Shown here: positions 18,918 through 28,969 of the stretch, one piece after another
How positions within the stretch are numbered: position 1 is the first letter of the stretch
Layout of the letters: each line of letters opens with the position of its first letter
Source: Klebsiella sp. BIGb0138
Lineage (GTDB): Bacteria; Pseudomonadota; Gammaproteobacteria; Enterobacterales; Enterobacteriaceae
Reading direction: 5' to 3'
Length of the DNA: 64,000 nucleotides
NCBI RefSeq assembly: GCF_004342285.1
Contig: NZ_SMCV01000004.1
Coordinates: 186,001-250,000, forward strand
The notes under the pieces: model-generated
Told to the model about the DNA's origin: nothing
Database searches by the model: none
What the model saw: the letters and a program-made list of their open reading frames with translations, nothing else
Made by a program: the position numbers and the translations under genes

Positions 18918-18983
18918 TGCCAGGCAATATGTCTGTGACCAAAAATGATGGATATGTGAACCGCTGGACGATCCAAGCGATAA

Positions 18984-18999
18984 GTGGTTGGGCCAATTA
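18984..18999. promoter_or_regulatory. Candidate LldR operator, promoter-distal (O1-like)
   Basis: A TTGG-G-CCAA palindrome lies about 128 bp upstream of the proximal candidate. The spacing is close to that of the two E. coli LldR operators, which are thought to allow looping. Confidence 0.5.
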
Positions 19000-19015
19000 G
19001 AGTGGGATGCAGAGT

Positions 19016-19041
19016 CTCCCCTCTCCAGGCGGAGAGGGGAG
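19016..19041. repeat. Perfect 11-bp palindrome between lldP and yibL
   Basis: The CTCCCCTCTCC and GGAGAGGGGAG arms are perfectly complementary around an AGGC loop. It sits 6 bp beyond the yibL stop. There is no T-tract on the yibL strand. It belongs to a group of pyrimidine/purine palindromes also seen at 21708 and 24863. Confidence 0.7.
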
Positions 19042-19046
19042 GCAGA

Positions 19047-19409
19047 TCAGAACGCGGTCTTAGAGAAACCGGTCATTTCTTTCAGGTTCATTTCGCGACC
19101 GAGGGCGGTCATCGGGTGCACAATCACCAGACCGCGAACGCTTTTTTTCAGCTTGCCCAGATCGGCCTGCTCTTTTTTCGTGATCGCGCGGCGATGCGGC
19201 AGGCCCATCAGCTTCTGCGCTTCTTTACTCAGCTTCTGACCCTGAACTTCGCGCAGGCGAATGATTTCGGCCTCGATGGTGGTTTTTTCTTTTTCCAGCT
19301 CGGCATACTTATCCGCAGCTTCAACCAGCGACAGGTCGGCCTGCTGGTGGCGGATGGCGTCGAGACGGTCGCTCAAACGCTTGATTTCATTCTTTTCGAC
19401 TTCTTTCAT
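19047..19409 (-). CDS. yibL: Ribosome-associated protein YibL
   Basis: This gene encodes 120 aa, nearly identical to E. coli YibL (starts [19 protein letters not shown] and ends [12 protein letters not shown]). It is highly charged and helical, with a probable coiled coil at residues 1-60. YibL has been reported to associate with ribosomal subunits; its exact role is unclear. It is a single gene divergent from yibT. Confidence 0.95.
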   Translation of the reverse strand: MKEVEKNEIKRLSDRLDAIRHQQADLSLVEAADKYAELEKEKTTIEAEIIRLREVQGQKLSKEAQKLMGLPHRRAITKKEQADLGKLKKSVRGLVIVHPMTALGREMNLKEMTGFSKTAF

Positions 19410-19684
19410 GGTGACTTAATCTATTAATAAAGGGATTTTGACGACATATAGTATGTGCTGTGACGTCTGTTGTGGGTAGTTATTTATCAAAAACTCGCCG
19501 TTTTATCCGCCGAAGTTGCGGGGTCAATAAAATCTAATGATATGAATGTTAATAGTATTCTTGCTAAGAGTGCCCCGAATTTGATCTTTGTGAAGTCAGC
19601 CGTAAATTGAGCACGTTTTCCTCAACCCGGCGCCTTTTTTTGACTAATTCTTTACGGGATTATCCCCGAGAAGAGGAGGGCGTG

Positions 19685-19909
19685 ATGGCAAAAATCGGTG
19701 ACGGCGTACCGCGTATAATCGACAAGACGGTTGATTTTATGGCTTCAAGCCAGGCTTTTATGGAGTATTTGAAAAAATCCCCGCGTTTGCAGCATGTGCC
19801 ACCGGAGATTCCGCAGAACAAAGAGGCGTTATTTTTGAATCGGCTGGAGTATTACCGGCAGCTTTACCGGCCAACCTGCGATCAGTCTGAACCTGAATCA
19901 GAGCGTTGA
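19685..19909 (+). CDS. yibT: Uncharacterized small protein YibT
   Basis: This gene encodes 74 aa. The ATG at 19685 follows a GAGGAGGG ribosome binding site and gives [20 protein letters not shown], similar to E. coli YibT. A frame open to 19607 is less likely because the strong ribosome site lies between. No signal, membrane segment or known domain is visible. It overlaps the 3' end of convergent mtlR by 12 bp. Function unknown. Confidence 0.8.
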   Translation: MAKIGDGVPRIIDKTVDFMASSQAFMEYLKKSPRLQHVPPEIPQNKEALFLNRLEYYRQLYRPTCDQSEPESER

Positions 19910-20497
19910 TTTCTGGAAGGCTTTTTTTAAGCTGATTCGGGAAATCAGCTCAGTCAGAGAAAGCATCATCGTTGAACGTACCACCTGCTGGTAGCGCAGT
20001 TTCTGCATTGCCAGCAGCTCCTCGTCGCTATCGTCAAACAGCGGCGCCGGCGGCAGGGCCGTCACGCAATGTAGCTCGCCGAAAGGGCCAAGAATCTCAT
20101 CATCGGTAAAACTGTACTCATTTCCGTCATGGTTGAGTTCTTCGCGTAGGGCCATCAGCAGCTCGGCGTCTTCATATTCGGCGCGGCTAATCACCCCAAG
20201 GCCGTAAATCAGCTTCAGGCGTACGGAAAGGTCGCCCAGCGGGCCGTCGCCATCCAGCAAGGGCTCCACTGCGTATTTCACCGCGTAGTCATCTTTACGG
20301 AATACCTGAAGCACCAGGATATTGACCGCTTCCGTGAGTAATTCGACGGTCGCTATCAGGAAGCTTCGTACGGTTTTGCCAGCATTCAGACGCTCAAGCA
20401 CGCGGTTTTCAAATGCCTGTGTTTCTTCCATTATTGCCTGCATATCTGACAGGAGTAGTAATGGGCGCGGTTCGTGCCGCGCCAGATCTTGCCTCAT
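19898..20497 (-). CDS. mtlR: Mannitol operon regulator MtlR
   Basis: This gene encodes 199 aa. MtlR represses the mannitol operon, yet the sequence shows no helix-turn-helix. The family is all-helical and binds DNA only indirectly if at all. Conserved blocks include [19 protein letters not shown] and [19 protein letters not shown]. Its ATG overlaps the mtlD TGA as ATGA, so it is coupled as the last gene of mtlA-mtlD-mtlR. The N-terminal 20 residues are variable within the family. Confidence 0.95.
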   Translation of the reverse strand: MRQDLARHEPRPLLLLSDMQAIMEETQAFENRVLERLNAGKTVRSFLIATVELLTEAVNILVLQVFRKDDYAVKYAVEPLLDGDGPLGDLSVRLKLIYGLGVISRAEYEDAELLMALREELNHDGNEYSFTDDEILGPFGELHCVTALPPAPLFDDSDEELLAMQKLRYQQVVRSTMMLSLTELISRISLKKAFQKSTL

Positions 20498-21642
20498 TTG
20501 GTGGCGTTATAGTCGTTAACGGCCTCCGCTACCACGGCGCTTGCTGCATCCAGACCAGAAATCTGTGCCAGCGCAGCCTGTGGGCCTTTCTCTGCAATCA
20601 GCGTCGCCAGCTCCTGCGCCTGCGGATCTTCTTCGCTGCGGAAGTGCATCGCCGCCGCAATCCCCTTCACCAGATTGGTGTGCGGCAGCGCGTATTCCAG
20701 CGTGCCCAGCAGCGGCTTGATCAGGCGATCGCTGGCGCTCAGCTTACGCAGCGGCTGGCGGCCAACGCGCTCAACGTCATCTTGCAGATACGGGTTCTCG
20801 AAACGACCAAGGATTTTCTGGATATAGGCAGCGTGCTTCTGCGCATCAAAGCCGTAGCGTTTGATCAGTACCGCACCGCTCTCTTCCATGGCCCCTTTAA
20901 CCACGGTGCGAATTTTCTCATCGAGAATCGCGTCGCGAATCGTCTGGTGACCCGCCAGTTTTCCGAGGTAGGCGGTTATAGCATGTCCGGTGTTTAAGGT
21001 GAATAGCTTACGCTCGACAAATGCCATCAGGTTGTCAGTTAATTCCATTCCTGGGATATCGGGCAGCGCGCCTTTGAACTGGGTTTTATCGACGATCCAC
21101 TCGCTGAAGGTTTCTACCGTCACTTCCAGCGGGTCGTGGGTCGCGGAGGCGGATGGCGGGACGATACGGTCCACGGCGGAATCAACGAAGCCGACGTTGG
21201 CTTCGACCCAGGCTTTGTCTTCGTCAGCCAGCGCGTTAAACACGTGGCCCTTCAGCTGCGTGGTGCCGCGCACCATGTTCTCGCAGGCGATAATGTTCAG
21301 CGGGGTTTCAACACCCTGCGCCTTACGCTTCGCCAGCCCTTTGGCGATCGCCGGGGCGATGCGCTCCAGCACGACCGGACCGACGGCGGTGGTGACCAGG
21401 TCAACGCTGGCAATCAGGTCAATCACTTCCTCGCCGATGCTGCTAACGGCGCTGACGCCGGAGACGGTGTCCACCTGCTCGTTTTCGCCGACGACGTGAA
21501 CCTGATAGCTATGACGGGCATTCAGGGCATCAAGCACCACCTGATTGACATCGGCGAACGTTAAGGCGATCCCGGCGTCAGCCAGCAATTTGCCGATGAA
21601 GCCACGTCCGATATTACCTGCGCCAAAATGTAATGCATTCAT
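20494..21642 (-). CDS. mtlD: Mannitol-1-phosphate 5-dehydrogenase
   Basis: This gene encodes 382 aa. It converts mannitol 1-phosphate to fructose 6-phosphate with NAD+. The ATG at 21642 gives [20 protein letters not shown], whose GAGNIGRG is the NAD site; the ATG 15 bp upstream is less likely. The catalytic [14 protein letters not shown] region is near residue 213. It is the second gene of the operon, separated from mtlA by a structured 140-bp interval. Confidence 0.97.
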   Translation of the reverse strand: MNALHFGAGNIGRGFIGKLLADAGIALTFADVNQVVLDALNARHSYQVHVVGENEQVDTVSGVSAVSSIGEEVIDLIASVDLVTTAVGPVVLERIAPAIAKGLAKRKAQGVETPLNIIACENMVRGTTQLKGHVFNALADEDKAWVEANVGFVDSAVDRIVPPSASATHDPLEVTVETFSEWIVDKTQFKGALPDIPGMELTDNLMAFVERKLFTLNTGHAITAYLGKLAGHQTIRDAILDEKIRTVVKGAMEESGAVLIKRYGFDAQKHAAYIQKILGRFENPYLQDDVERVGRQPLRKLSASDRLIKPLLGTLEYALPHTNLVKGIAAAMHFRSEEDPQAQELATLIAEKGPQAALAQISGLDAASAVVAEAVNDYNATK

Positions 21643-21671
21643 AGTATTAACCTTCATTAATGTTTTTACCT

Positions 21672-21735
21672 GAGAGGGTTCGGGTGAGGGTGGGGCCCTT
21701 ACCCGAACCCTCTCTCCCCGAATGAGGAGAGAGGG
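21672..21735. repeat. Two overlapping, mutually exclusive hairpins between mtlA and mtlD
   Basis: Stem 1 pairs 21672-21685 with 21701-21714 (14 bp, perfect). Stem 2 pairs 21708-21717 with 21726-21735 (10 bp, perfect). The bases 21708-21714 are needed by both stems, so only one can form fully at a time. There is no T-tract. It could tune mtlA:mtlD ratios through 3'-end protection or partial termination. Confidence 0.7.
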
Positions 21736-21743
21736 ACGGTTTC

Positions 21744-21774
21744 CCCGGATGATGGCCTGAAGGCCTGATCCGGG
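21744..21774. repeat. REP-type palindrome after mtlA
   Basis: CCCGGAT and ATCCGGG arms flank an inner GGCC/GGCC stem. It lies 8 bp beyond the mtlA stop and forms a compound repeat with the neighbouring hairpins. Confidence 0.7.
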
Positions 21775-21782
21775 CGATACGC

Positions 21783-23699
21783 TTACTTATTGCCTTTCAG
21801 CAGAGTCAGCACTTCATCTACGCTGGTGGTGTGCGTCAGACGTTCAATCACGGATTCATCATCCAGCGCGTTGGTCAGGCTGGTGATAACCTGAATATGC
21901 TCGTTGTTGCGGGCGGCGATACCAATGACCAGGCGGGCAATGTCATCTTCATCGTCGCCGAAACGCACCCCTTGCGGGTACTGACAGAAGACCACACCGG
22001 TCTTGAGCACGCGGTCTTTTGCTTCAATGGTACCGTGTGGCACCGCGATGGACTCACCCAGGTAGGTCGAGGTCAGTTTTTCACGATCCAGCATCGCCTG
22101 CACGTATTCCGGCTCAACGTAACCACCTTTCACCAGCTGCTCACCGGCGAAGCGGATCGCCTCTTCTTTATTCGCCGCCTGGCGTCCAAGGAAGATGTTT
22201 TCCGCGCTCAGCTGGAACAGGTTGGTGTCCGGGGCATCGAAGCTGTCTTTCAGGCTGCCGCGAACCTTCTCTTCGTTATCCGTATGGCGCTGTGCGGCCA
22301 CCAGACGCTCGGTCAGGTTGGTGTACAGGCCGCTGTCGAGGAAGTTGGTCAGCGAAATATGCTGGGCCTGCGGTACCTGGCGCATCGCACGCTCGGTCAG
22401 ATCACGGTGGGTGATCACCAGGTCGACATCCGGCGGCAGGTTGTTAATCGCCGAGTTGGTGACGGAGATATTGCTCAGCCCGGCATCCTGTACTTTCTTA
22501 CGCAGCACGCCGGCACCCATGGCGCTGGAACCCATACCGGCGTCACAGGCGACGATGATTTTGCGCACGTGGCTCAGGTCGTTAGCGACATCACCCGCGG
22601 CCAGCGGAGTGGCTGCGCCTTTGGATTCTGCTTTCATATCCTGCATGCGACGGGTCGCGGCATCGATATCATCTTCTTCTTTCACTTTGCTGGTTTTCAG
22701 CAGAATGGCGGAGACGACGAAGGAGACGGCCATTGCGGCGACAATCGCGGCGATGTTAGCGAAGTAAGCACCTTTCGGGGTCATCGCCAGTACGGCCAGG
22801 ATGGAGCCTGGAGAGGCCGGAGAAACCAGACCGCCGTTGAGGATGGTCAGGGTGAATACGCCGGTCATACCGCCGAGGATAACCGCGAGAATCAGACGCG
22901 GGTTCATCAGCACGTACGGGAAGTAAATTTCGTGGATACCGCCCAGGAAGTGGATGATTGCAGCGCCGCCAGCGGACTGCTTGGCGTTACCGCGACCAAA
23001 GAACATGTACGCCAGCAGCACGCCCATACCCGGACCCGGGTTGGCTTCAATCAGGAAGAAGATTGATTTGCCCAGTTCGTGGGACTGCTGGATACCCAGC
23101 GGCGAGAAGATACCGTGGTTGATGGCGTTATTCAGGAACAGGATTTTCGCCGGTTCAACAAAGATCGACGCCAGCGGCAGCATGTCATGGACAACCATGA
23201 AGTTAACGCCCGCCGCCAGAATTTTGGACAGGACTTCAACCGCCGGGCCAATGCCGAGGAAGGCCAGAATCGCGAGGATCATCCCGATGATACCGGCGGA
23301 GAAGTTGTTTACCAGCATTTCAAAGCCGGACTTGATCTTACCGTCGACCCAGCCGTCAAAGCGTTTGATGGCCCAGCCGCCGAGAGGGCCGGCAATCATT
23401 GCGCCGAGGAACATCGGCATGTCCGCGCCGACGATGACGCCCATGGTGGTGATCGCGCCGACGACACCGCCGCGCTCGCCGCCAATCAGTTTACCGCCGG
23501 TATAACCGATCAACAGCGGTAACAGATAGGTAATCATTGGGCCGACCAGCTTCGCCAGCGTTTCGTTCGGCAACCACCCTGTTGGAATGAATAGCGCGGT
23601 GATGATACCCCACGCAATAAACGCGCCGATATTCGGCATCACCATATTGCTGAGGAATCGACCAAAGCTTTGCACCTTGATCTTGATATCGGATGACAT
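21783..23699 (-). CDS. mtlA: PTS mannitol transporter subunit IICBA
   Basis: This gene encodes 638 aa. MtlA imports and phosphorylates mannitol. Domain order is IIC (membrane, about 1-340), IIB (about 378-470, phosphocysteine in [10 protein letters not shown] at Cys385) and IIA (about 495-638, phosphohistidine in VPHGT at His555). The substrate-loop motif [13 protein letters not shown] is near residue 255. It is first in the operon and is preceded by an AT-rich leader carrying several CRP-like sites. Confidence 0.97.
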   Translation of the reverse strand: MSSDIKIKVQSFGRFLSNMVMPNIGAFIAWGIITALFIPTGWLPNETLAKLVGPMITYLLPLLIGYTGGKLIGGERGGVVGAITTMGVIVGADMPMFLGAMIAGPLGGWAIKRFDGWVDGKIKSGFEMLVNNFSAGIIGMILAILAFLGIGPAVEVLSKILAAGVNFMVVHDMLPLASIFVEPAKILFLNNAINHGIFSPLGIQQSHELGKSIFFLIEANPGPGMGVLLAYMFFGRGNAKQSAGGAAIIHFLGGIHEIYFPYVLMNPRLILAVILGGMTGVFTLTILNGGLVSPASPGSILAVLAMTPKGAYFANIAAIVAAMAVSFVVSAILLKTSKVKEEDDIDAATRRMQDMKAESKGAATPLAAGDVANDLSHVRKIIVACDAGMGSSAMGAGVLRKKVQDAGLSNISVTNSAINNLPPDVDLVITHRDLTERAMRQVPQAQHISLTNFLDSGLYTNLTERLVAAQRHTDNEEKVRGSLKDSFDAPDTNLFQLSAENIFLGRQAANKEEAIRFAGEQLVKGGYVEPEYVQAMLDREKLTSTYLGESIAVPHGTIEAKDRVLKTGVVFCQYPQGVRFGDDEDDIARLVIGIAARNNEHIQVITSLTNALDDESVIERLTHTTSVDEVLTLLKGNK

Positions 23700-23844
23700 A
23701 AAACACCCCTTCTTCTGTTTTGCTTATCGCGTAGGCTAAAAGCCTGAGGCTTGTTGTTAATGTGGCGGCAGAGGTAGCCGGACCCTGATTGATAATGCGA
23801 AATCTGGCACTGAATCGTTAAACTGTCCAGTCAGCGGGATTTTT

Positions 23845-23860
23845 TGTGATATATGTCACG
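23845..23860. promoter_or_regulatory. CRP-like site mtl-1
   Basis: TGTGA-N6-TCACG: one mismatch from the TGTGA-N6-TCACA consensus. It is the site nearest mtlA. Confidence 0.7.
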
Positions 23861-23888
23861 TAAATGTAGGTGGTTGGTGGGTAAATAT

Positions 23889-23904
23889 AGTGATCTGCAT
23901 CACA
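23889..23904. promoter_or_regulatory. CRP-like site mtl-2
   Basis: AGTGA-N6-TCACA: one mismatch from consensus, in the mtlA upstream array. Confidence 0.65.
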
Positions 23905-23961
23905 AAACAATTGTGCAAAGAGCCTCCATCTGGAGAGATTCGCGCCTTTAATGCTGTTTTG

Positions 23962-23977
23962 TGTGATAAACGTCACA
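23962..23977. promoter_or_regulatory. CRP-like site mtl-3
   Basis: TGTGA-N6-TCACA: a perfect match to both CRP half-sites. Confidence 0.8.
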
Positions 23978-24005
23978 AAATTGTGACCGATATTAATTAT
24001 TTATA

Positions 24006-24021
24006 TGTGATGTTAATCACA
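24006..24021. promoter_or_regulatory. CRP-like site mtl-4
   Basis: TGTGA-N6-TCACA: a perfect match to both half-sites, 44 bp from site 3, so both lie on the same DNA face. Confidence 0.8.
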
Positions 24022-24046
24022 AAATATTTCAGCTGATTTTTCCACA

Positions 24047-24062
24047 TGTGATCTCCGGCAGG
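24047..24062. promoter_or_regulatory. Weak CRP-like half-site mtl-5
   Basis: TGTGA is followed by a poor second half-site. It is 41 bp beyond site 4, again near four helical turns. It could serve mtlA or yibF. Confidence 0.35.
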
Positions 24063-24197
24063 TTCTGCCGCGCGATATGCTCCGCTTGCTGGCCGACATC
24101 GTGAATACTTATACGACCCTCTGCGCGGTGAACTCTCCTCTGCCTTTTGCCTGCGCCTGAACCATACTTACCTTTTTGTTGGCAAAAGGAGCAGGCA

Positions 24198-24806
24198 ATG
24201 AAACTGATCGGCAGCTATACCAGTCCCTTTGTGCGCAAAATTTCCGTCATCCTGCTGGAAAAAGAGATTCCTTTCGAGTTTGTTAACGAGTTCCCCTACA
24301 ACGATGTCAACGGTGTCGCGAAATTTAACCCGCTTGGTAAAGTGCCGGCGCTGGTCACCGACGACGGCGAATGCTGGTACGACTCGCCAGTCATTGCCCA
24401 ATATCTTGAACTGCTTGATGTCACGCCGGCGATGGTGCCGTCCGAGGCGAAAGCGGCGCTGAAAATGCGTCAGTTCGAAGCGCTGGCCGACGGCGTGATG
24501 GAAGCGGCGCAGGCGCTGGTGCGTGAAAAGGCTCGTCCGGCGGCGCAGCAGTCGGAAGGCGAACTGCTGCGCCAGCGTGAGAAGGTGGCCCGCGGCCTGG
24601 ATGCGCTGGAGGCGAATATTGTCAACGGTAGCCTGCGCCCCGATGAGGTCAACCTGGCGACGATTTCCGCGGCCTGCGCGATTGCTTATCTCAACTTTCG
24701 CCGCGTGGCGCCAGGCTGGTGTGCGACGCGCCCTCAACTGATCAAACTGGTTGAGTCGCTCTTTCAGCGTCCCAGCTTTGCCCGTACAGAACCGCCAAGG
24801 ACTTGA
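24198..24806 (+). CDS. yibF: Glutathione S-transferase-like protein YibF
   Basis: This gene encodes 202 aa. The ATG at 24198 follows AAAGGAGCAGGCA and gives [17 protein letters not shown], the thioredoxin-like GST start. [20 protein letters not shown] is the cis-Pro/Glu-Ser glutathione site, and an all-helical C-terminal domain follows. In E. coli it lies just before selA, as here. The physiological substrate is not known. Confidence 0.93.
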   Translation: MKLIGSYTSPFVRKISVILLEKEIPFEFVNEFPYNDVNGVAKFNPLGKVPALVTDDGECWYDSPVIAQYLELLDVTPAMVPSEAKAALKMRQFEALADGVMEAAQALVREKARPAAQQSEGELLRQREKVARGLDALEANIVNGSLRPDEVNLATISAACAIAYLNFRRVAPGWCATRPQLIKLVESLFQRPSFARTEPPRT

Positions 24807-24862
24807 CCCAGGCCGGTAACAGTTTCCGCCCGGAGGCGTTACAATCGCCGCTGATTGTTGAC

Positions 24863-24885
24863 TCCCTCTCCCGTCGGGAGGGGGG
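24863..24885 (+). promoter_or_regulatory. Hairpin in the selA leader
   Basis: TCCCTCTCCC pairs with GGGAGGGGGG (10 bp including one G-T and an end T-G pair) around a GTC loop. It ends 26 bp before the selA ATG. E. coli selAB carries a SECIS-like hairpin in its leader that binds SelB. This one may play that part, or it may be one of the pyrimidine/purine palindromes seen elsewhere in the window. Confidence 0.5.
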
Positions 24886-24911
24886 AAAATAACTTACCGC
24901 CAGGTCCATTC

Positions 24912-26300
24912 ATGACTACCGATATTCGTGCGCTTTATACCCGGCTTCCGGCCACCGATCGTTTGCTCCGCGACCCCGCTTTTTCTGCTGTGTTGGCCCA
25001 ATATGGTCACGCCCAGGTGGTGGCGCTGCTGCGCCAGATGCTTGATGAAGCCCGGCAGCACATTCGCCAGATTCAGGCGTTACCGGCCTGGTGCGACGAC
25101 TGGCCCGCGGAAACCGGGCGGCGCCTGGCGCAGACCCGGCACAGCGCACTGCGTCCGGTTTTTAATCTGACCGGGACGGTGTTGCACACTAACCTGGGAC
25201 GCGCGATTCAGGCTGAAGCGGCGGTTGACGCGGTAGCGCAGGCGATGCGCGCGCCGGTGACGCTCGAGTACAGCCTGGATGATGGCGGGCGGGGGCATCG
25301 CGATCGGGCGCTGGCGGAGCTGCTGTGCCGTATCACCGGTGCTGAAGATGCCTGCATCGTTAACAACAACGCGGCGGCGGTGCTGTTGATGCTGGCGGCA
25401 ACGGCCAACGGTAAAGAAGTGGTGCTCTCGCGCGGCGAGCTGGTGGAGATCGGCGGCGCGTTCCGGATCCCCGATGTGATGCGCCAGGCGGGCTGCCTCC
25501 TGCACGAAGTCGGCACCACCAACCGCACCCACGCCAAAGATTATCGCCAGGCCGTGAATGACCATACCGGACTGTTGATGAAGGTCCACACCAGCAACTA
25601 CAGCATTGAAGGCTTCACCAAAGCGGTGGATGAGGCGGAGCTGGCGGCGATTGGCCGCGAGTCAGGTATTCCGGTGGTGGTCGATCTGGGCAGCGGTTCG
25701 CTGGTTGATTTGAGCGAGTACGGCCTGCCGAAAGAGCCGATGCCGCAGGAGATGATCGCCGCGGGCGTCAGCCTGGTGAGCTTCTCCGGAGATAAGCTGC
25801 TGGGCGGTCCGCAGGCGGGGATTATCGTCGGTGAGAAAGCGATGATTGCCCGTCTGCAGCAGCATCCGCTTAAGCGTGCGCTGCGCGCCGACAAAATGAC
25901 GCTGGCGGCGCTGGAAGCCACTTTGCGCCTGTATCTGCACCCGGAAACGCTGGCCGAGCGCCTGCCGACCCTGCGTCTGCTGACCCGTACGGCCGAGGCG
26001 ATTCACGCGCAGGCGACGCGTCTGCAGCCGCCGCTGGCCGCCCATTACGCAGAGTTTGATGTCCGGGTTGAGCCGTGTCAGTCGCAGATCGGCAGCGGTT
26101 CCTTACCGGTTGACCGGCTGCCGGGAGCGGCGCTGACCTTTACGCCGCGCGATGGTCGTGGCAGTCAGCTGGAGGCGCTGGCGGCCCGCTGGCGTGGGCT
26201 GACGATCCCGATTATCGGACGTATTTACGATGGGCGTCTGTGGCTGGACTTGCGCTGTCTTGAAGATGAATCCCGGTTTATGGAGATGTTATTACAATGA
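24912..26300 (+). CDS. selA: L-seryl-tRNA(Sec) selenium transferase
   Basis: This gene encodes 462 aa. SelA is a homodecameric PLP enzyme that converts Ser-tRNA(Sec) to Sec-tRNA(Sec) with selenophosphate. I chose the ATG at 24912 ([19 protein letters not shown]) over one at 24855 that precedes the leader hairpin. Conserved regions are [14 protein letters not shown] near residue 82, [14 protein letters not shown], and the PLP-lysine motif [12 protein letters not shown] near residue 296. It overlaps selB by 4 bp. Confidence 0.97.
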   Translation: MTTDIRALYTRLPATDRLLRDPAFSAVLAQYGHAQVVALLRQMLDEARQHIRQIQALPAWCDDWPAETGRRLAQTRHSALRPVFNLTGTVLHTNLGRAIQAEAAVDAVAQAMRAPVTLEYSLDDGGRGHRDRALAELLCRITGAEDACIVNNNAAAVLLMLAATANGKEVVLSRGELVEIGGAFRIPDVMRQAGCLLHEVGTTNRTHAKDYRQAVNDHTGLLMKVHTSNYSIEGFTKAVDEAELAAIGRESGIPVVVDLGSGSLVDLSEYGLPKEPMPQEMIAAGVSLVSFSGDKLLGGPQAGIIVGEKAMIARLQQHPLKRALRADKMTLAALEATLRLYLHPETLAERLPTLRLLTRTAEAIHAQATRLQPPLAAHYAEFDVRVEPCQSQIGSGSLPVDRLPGAALTFTPRDGRGSQLEALAARWRGLTIPIIGRIYDGRLWLDLRCLEDESRFMEMLLQ

Positions 26301-28150
26301 TTATTGCCACCGCCGGACACGTTGACCATGGTAAAACCACGCTGTTGCAGGCGCTCACCGGCGTGAATGCCGACCGGCTGCCGGAAGAGAAATCGCGCGG
26401 CATGACCATCGATCTGGGGTACGCCTACTGGCCGCAGCCCGACGGTCGCGTGCTGGGGTTTATCGACGTGCCCGGCCATGAAAAGTTTTTGTCTAATATG
26501 CTGGCAGGCGTAGGGGGGATTGACCATGCGCTGCTGGTGGTGGCCTGCGATGATGGCGTAATGGCGCAGACCCGCGAGCATCTGGCGATCCTGCAGCTGA
26601 CGGGAAACCCGTCGCTGACGGTGGCGCTAACGAAAACCGATCGCGTCGATACGGCGCGGGTGAGCGAGGTCCATGCCGATGTTGAAGCGGCGCTGGCCGA
26701 ATTGGGTTTTACCGATGCCACGCTGTTTGCCACTGCCGCGACGGAAAACCGCGGGATTGGCGAGCTGCGTGACCATCTGCTGCAGTTGCCTGAACGTGCG
26801 CATCCGCAGCATCAGCGCTTTCGTCTGGCTATCGATCGCGCTTTTACCGTCAAAGGGGCGGGTCTGGTGGTTACCGGTACCGCGCTCAGCGGTGAAGTGA
26901 AGGTGGGGGAGACGCTGTGGCTGACCGGCGTCGACAAGCCGATGCGCGTGCGCGGTCTGCATGCGCAAAATCAGCCGGTAGATCAGGCCTGGGCCGGGCA
27001 ACGCATCGCGCTGAATATCGTCGGCGATGCGCAAAAAGAGGCGCTGAGCCGCGGCGACTGGCTGTTATCTGCGCAACCTCCCGAACCGTCGGAGCGGGTG
27101 ATTGTTGAACTGCAATGCCATACGCCGCTGACGCAATGGCAGTCATTACATATCCATCATGCGGCCAGCCATATTACCGGGCGCGTCTCGTTGCTGGAGG
27201 GCAATTTCGCCGAGCTGGTGCTGGATACCCCGCTGTGGCTGGCGGATAACGATCGTCTGGTGCTGCGCGATATCTCCGCTCGCGTCACCCTGGCGGGGGC
27301 TCGCGTATTGACGCTGAACCCGCCGCGTCGCGGTAAACGTAAAGCGGCGTATCTGCAGTGGCTACATGCCCTGGCGACGGCTACCGATGATGCCCTGGCG
27401 CTGGAGACGCATCTGCAACGCGATGCGGTGCGCCTGAGTGAATTTGCCTGGGCGCGCCAGCTGAGCGAAGACGGTCTCGCGACATTGATCGGCAAGGCCG
27501 GTTATCTGCAGGCTGGTAATAGCGTGCTCAGCGCGCCGCTGGCGGCTTGCTGGCAGGGCAAATTACTCGATGCGCTGTCACGCTATCACGATCGGCATCG
27601 CGATGAGCCGGGGCCGGGCCGTGAACGGCTGCGGCGTATTGCGCTGCCGATGGAGGACGAGGCGTTGGTGCTACTGCTGATCGAGCAGATGCGCGCCAGC
27701 GGGACGATCCTCAGTCATCACGGCTGGCTCCATCTGCCGGAACACAAGGCGGCTTTTACCGATGAGCAGCAGGCCATCTGGCTACAGGTTGCCGGGCTGT
27801 TTGCCGATGAGCCCTGGTGGGTGCGCGATCTGGCGAAAGAGGCCGGCGTCGAAGAGTCGTTGATGCGCGCGGTACTGCGCCAGGCGGCGCAGCAGGGCAT
27901 GATTACTGCGATCGTCAAAGATCGTTATTACCGTAACGATCGGATCGTGGCGTTTGCCAGAATGATCCGCGAGCTGGACCAGCTGCGCGGTTCAACCTGC
28001 GCGGCAGACTTCCGCGATACCCTGAACGTCGGGCGTAAGCTGGCGATTCAAATCCTCGAGTACTTCGACCGGATTGGTTTTACCCGCCGTCGTGGAAATG
28101 ATCATCTGCTGCGCGATGGCCTGCTGTTCCCCGACAAAGACAGCGCGTGA
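26297..28150 (+). CDS. selB: Selenocysteine-specific elongation factor SelB
   Basis: This gene encodes 617 aa. SelB delivers Sec-tRNA(Sec) to UGA codons marked by a SECIS hairpin. Domains I-III are EF-Tu-like: [15 protein letters not shown]-loop (residues 7-20), DVPGHEKF (near 57) and TKTD (near 112). Domain IV (from about 370) has the winged helices that bind SECIS RNA. The start overlaps selA as ATGA, so translation is coupled. No selenoprotein gene is in the window. Confidence 0.97.
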   Translation: MIIATAGHVDHGKTTLLQALTGVNADRLPEEKSRGMTIDLGYAYWPQPDGRVLGFIDVPGHEKFLSNMLAGVGGIDHALLVVACDDGVMAQTREHLAILQLTGNPSLTVALTKTDRVDTARVSEVHADVEAALAELGFTDATLFATAATENRGIGELRDHLLQLPERAHPQHQRFRLAIDRAFTVKGAGLVVTGTALSGEVKVGETLWLTGVDKPMRVRGLHAQNQPVDQAWAGQRIALNIVGDAQKEALSRGDWLLSAQPPEPSERVIVELQCHTPLTQWQSLHIHHAASHITGRVSLLEGNFAELVLDTPLWLADNDRLVLRDISARVTLAGARVLTLNPPRRGKRKAAYLQWLHALATATDDALALETHLQRDAVRLSEFAWARQLSEDGLATLIGKAGYLQAGNSVLSAPLAACWQGKLLDALSRYHDRHRDEPGPGRERLRRIALPMEDEALVLLLIEQMRASGTILSHHGWLHLPEHKAAFTDEQQAIWLQVAGLFADEPWWVRDLAKEAGVEESLMRAVLRQAAQQGMITAIVKDRYYRNDRIVAFARMIRELDQLRGSTCAADFRDTLNVGRKLAIQILEYFDRIGFTRRRGNDHLLRDGLLFPDKDSA

Positions 28151-28178
28151 TAAGACGCAACACGGCCTCGTCGGGCCC

Positions 28179-28202
28179 GGGCAGTACGTGACCGTACTGC
28201 CC
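28179..28202. terminator. Perfect palindrome between convergent selB and sgbE
   Basis: GGGCAGTACG and CGTACTGCCC form a perfect 10-bp stem with a TGAC loop. It lies between two convergent transcripts. No T-tract follows on either strand, so it may be a stabilising structure or a weak bidirectional terminator. Confidence 0.5.
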
Positions 28203-28273
28203 ATTAGCCCCGCTCGTTATTGCGCATCCGGCGGATTGGCGTATGCGTTTGTTCCTCACGAGGCTACGGGCGA

Positions 28274-28969
28274 TTATTGCCCGTAGTAGGCATTTTTCCC
28301 ATGCTTGCGCAGATAATGCTTATCGAGCAATTCTGGCTGCATGTCCGGCAGTCGCGGAGTCAGCTGGCGGGAGAATAGCCCCATGTAGGCGCACTCTTCC
28401 AGTACTACGGCGTTGTGTACCGCATCAGCGGCATCTTTCCCCCAGGCAAACGGCCCATGCGAATGAACCAGCACCGCGGGTACCTGCTGCGGGTCGAGGC
28501 CCCGTTCTTCAAAGGTTTTAATGATCACCTCGCCGGTTTGATATTCATATTCACCCTGAATTTCCGCTGGCGTCATCAGGCGGGTACAGGGGATGGCACC
28601 GTAAAAATAGTCGGCGTGTGTGGTGCCCCATGCGGGGAGATCGAGTCCCGCCTGTGACCAGATTGTCGCATGGCGGGAATGGGTATGGACGATCCCGCCG
28701 ATTTGCGGATAGCGGCGGTATAACGCCAGATGGGTTGGGGTATCGGAGGAGGGTTTTTTACTCCCTTCCACCACTTTACCGCTGGCAATATCCACCACCA
28801 CCATATCGTCAGCGGTCATTACCGTATACTCGACGCCGGAAGGCTTGATCACCATCAGCCTGCGTGTTTCGTCTACTGCGCTGACGTTACCCCAGGTAAA
28901 CGTCACCAGTCGATGTTCCGGGAGCGCCAGGTTGGCCGCTAGCACCTCGGCTTTTAGCTGTTCTAACAT
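28274..28969 (-). CDS. sgbE: L-ribulose-5-phosphate 4-epimerase SgbE
   Basis: This gene encodes 231 aa, a class II aldolase/epimerase (YiaS). It converts L-ribulose 5-phosphate to D-xylulose 5-phosphate, the last step of the ascorbate/diketogulonate route. Zinc ligands are in [14 protein letters not shown] near residue 95, and GNVSAVD and [12 protein letters not shown] are conserved. It overlaps sgbU by 7 bp and ends the operon. E. coli paralogues AraD and UlaF are similar; context decides for SgbE. Confidence 0.93.
   Translation of the reverse strand: MLEQLKAEVLAANLALPEHRLVTFTWGNVSAVDETRRLMVIKPSGVEYTVMTADDMVVVDIASGKVVEGSKKPSSDTPTHLALYRRYPQIGGIVHTHSRHATIWSQAGLDLPAWGTTHADYFYGAIPCTRLMTPAEIQGEYEYQTGEVIIKTFEERGLDPQQVPAVLVHSHGPFAWGKDAADAVHNAVVLEECAYMGLFSRQLTPRLPDMQPELLDKHYLRKHGKNAYYGQ

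Larger units (their letters stand above)
23700..24197. promoter_or_regulatory. mtlA-yibF divergent control region
   Basis: This stretch of about 500 bp has no gene. It is AT-rich compared with its neighbours and holds four clear CRP-like palindromes and one weaker one (listed separately). The array matches the multi-site CRP control known for E. coli mtlADR. The part beyond about 24070 should hold the yibF promoter; I could not define it. Confidence 0.75.

Noticed and set aside
28219..28250. A possible REP unit with GCATCCGGCGG near the sgbE end
   Set aside because: Only one arm resembles REP. The second arm does not pair well enough to call it.
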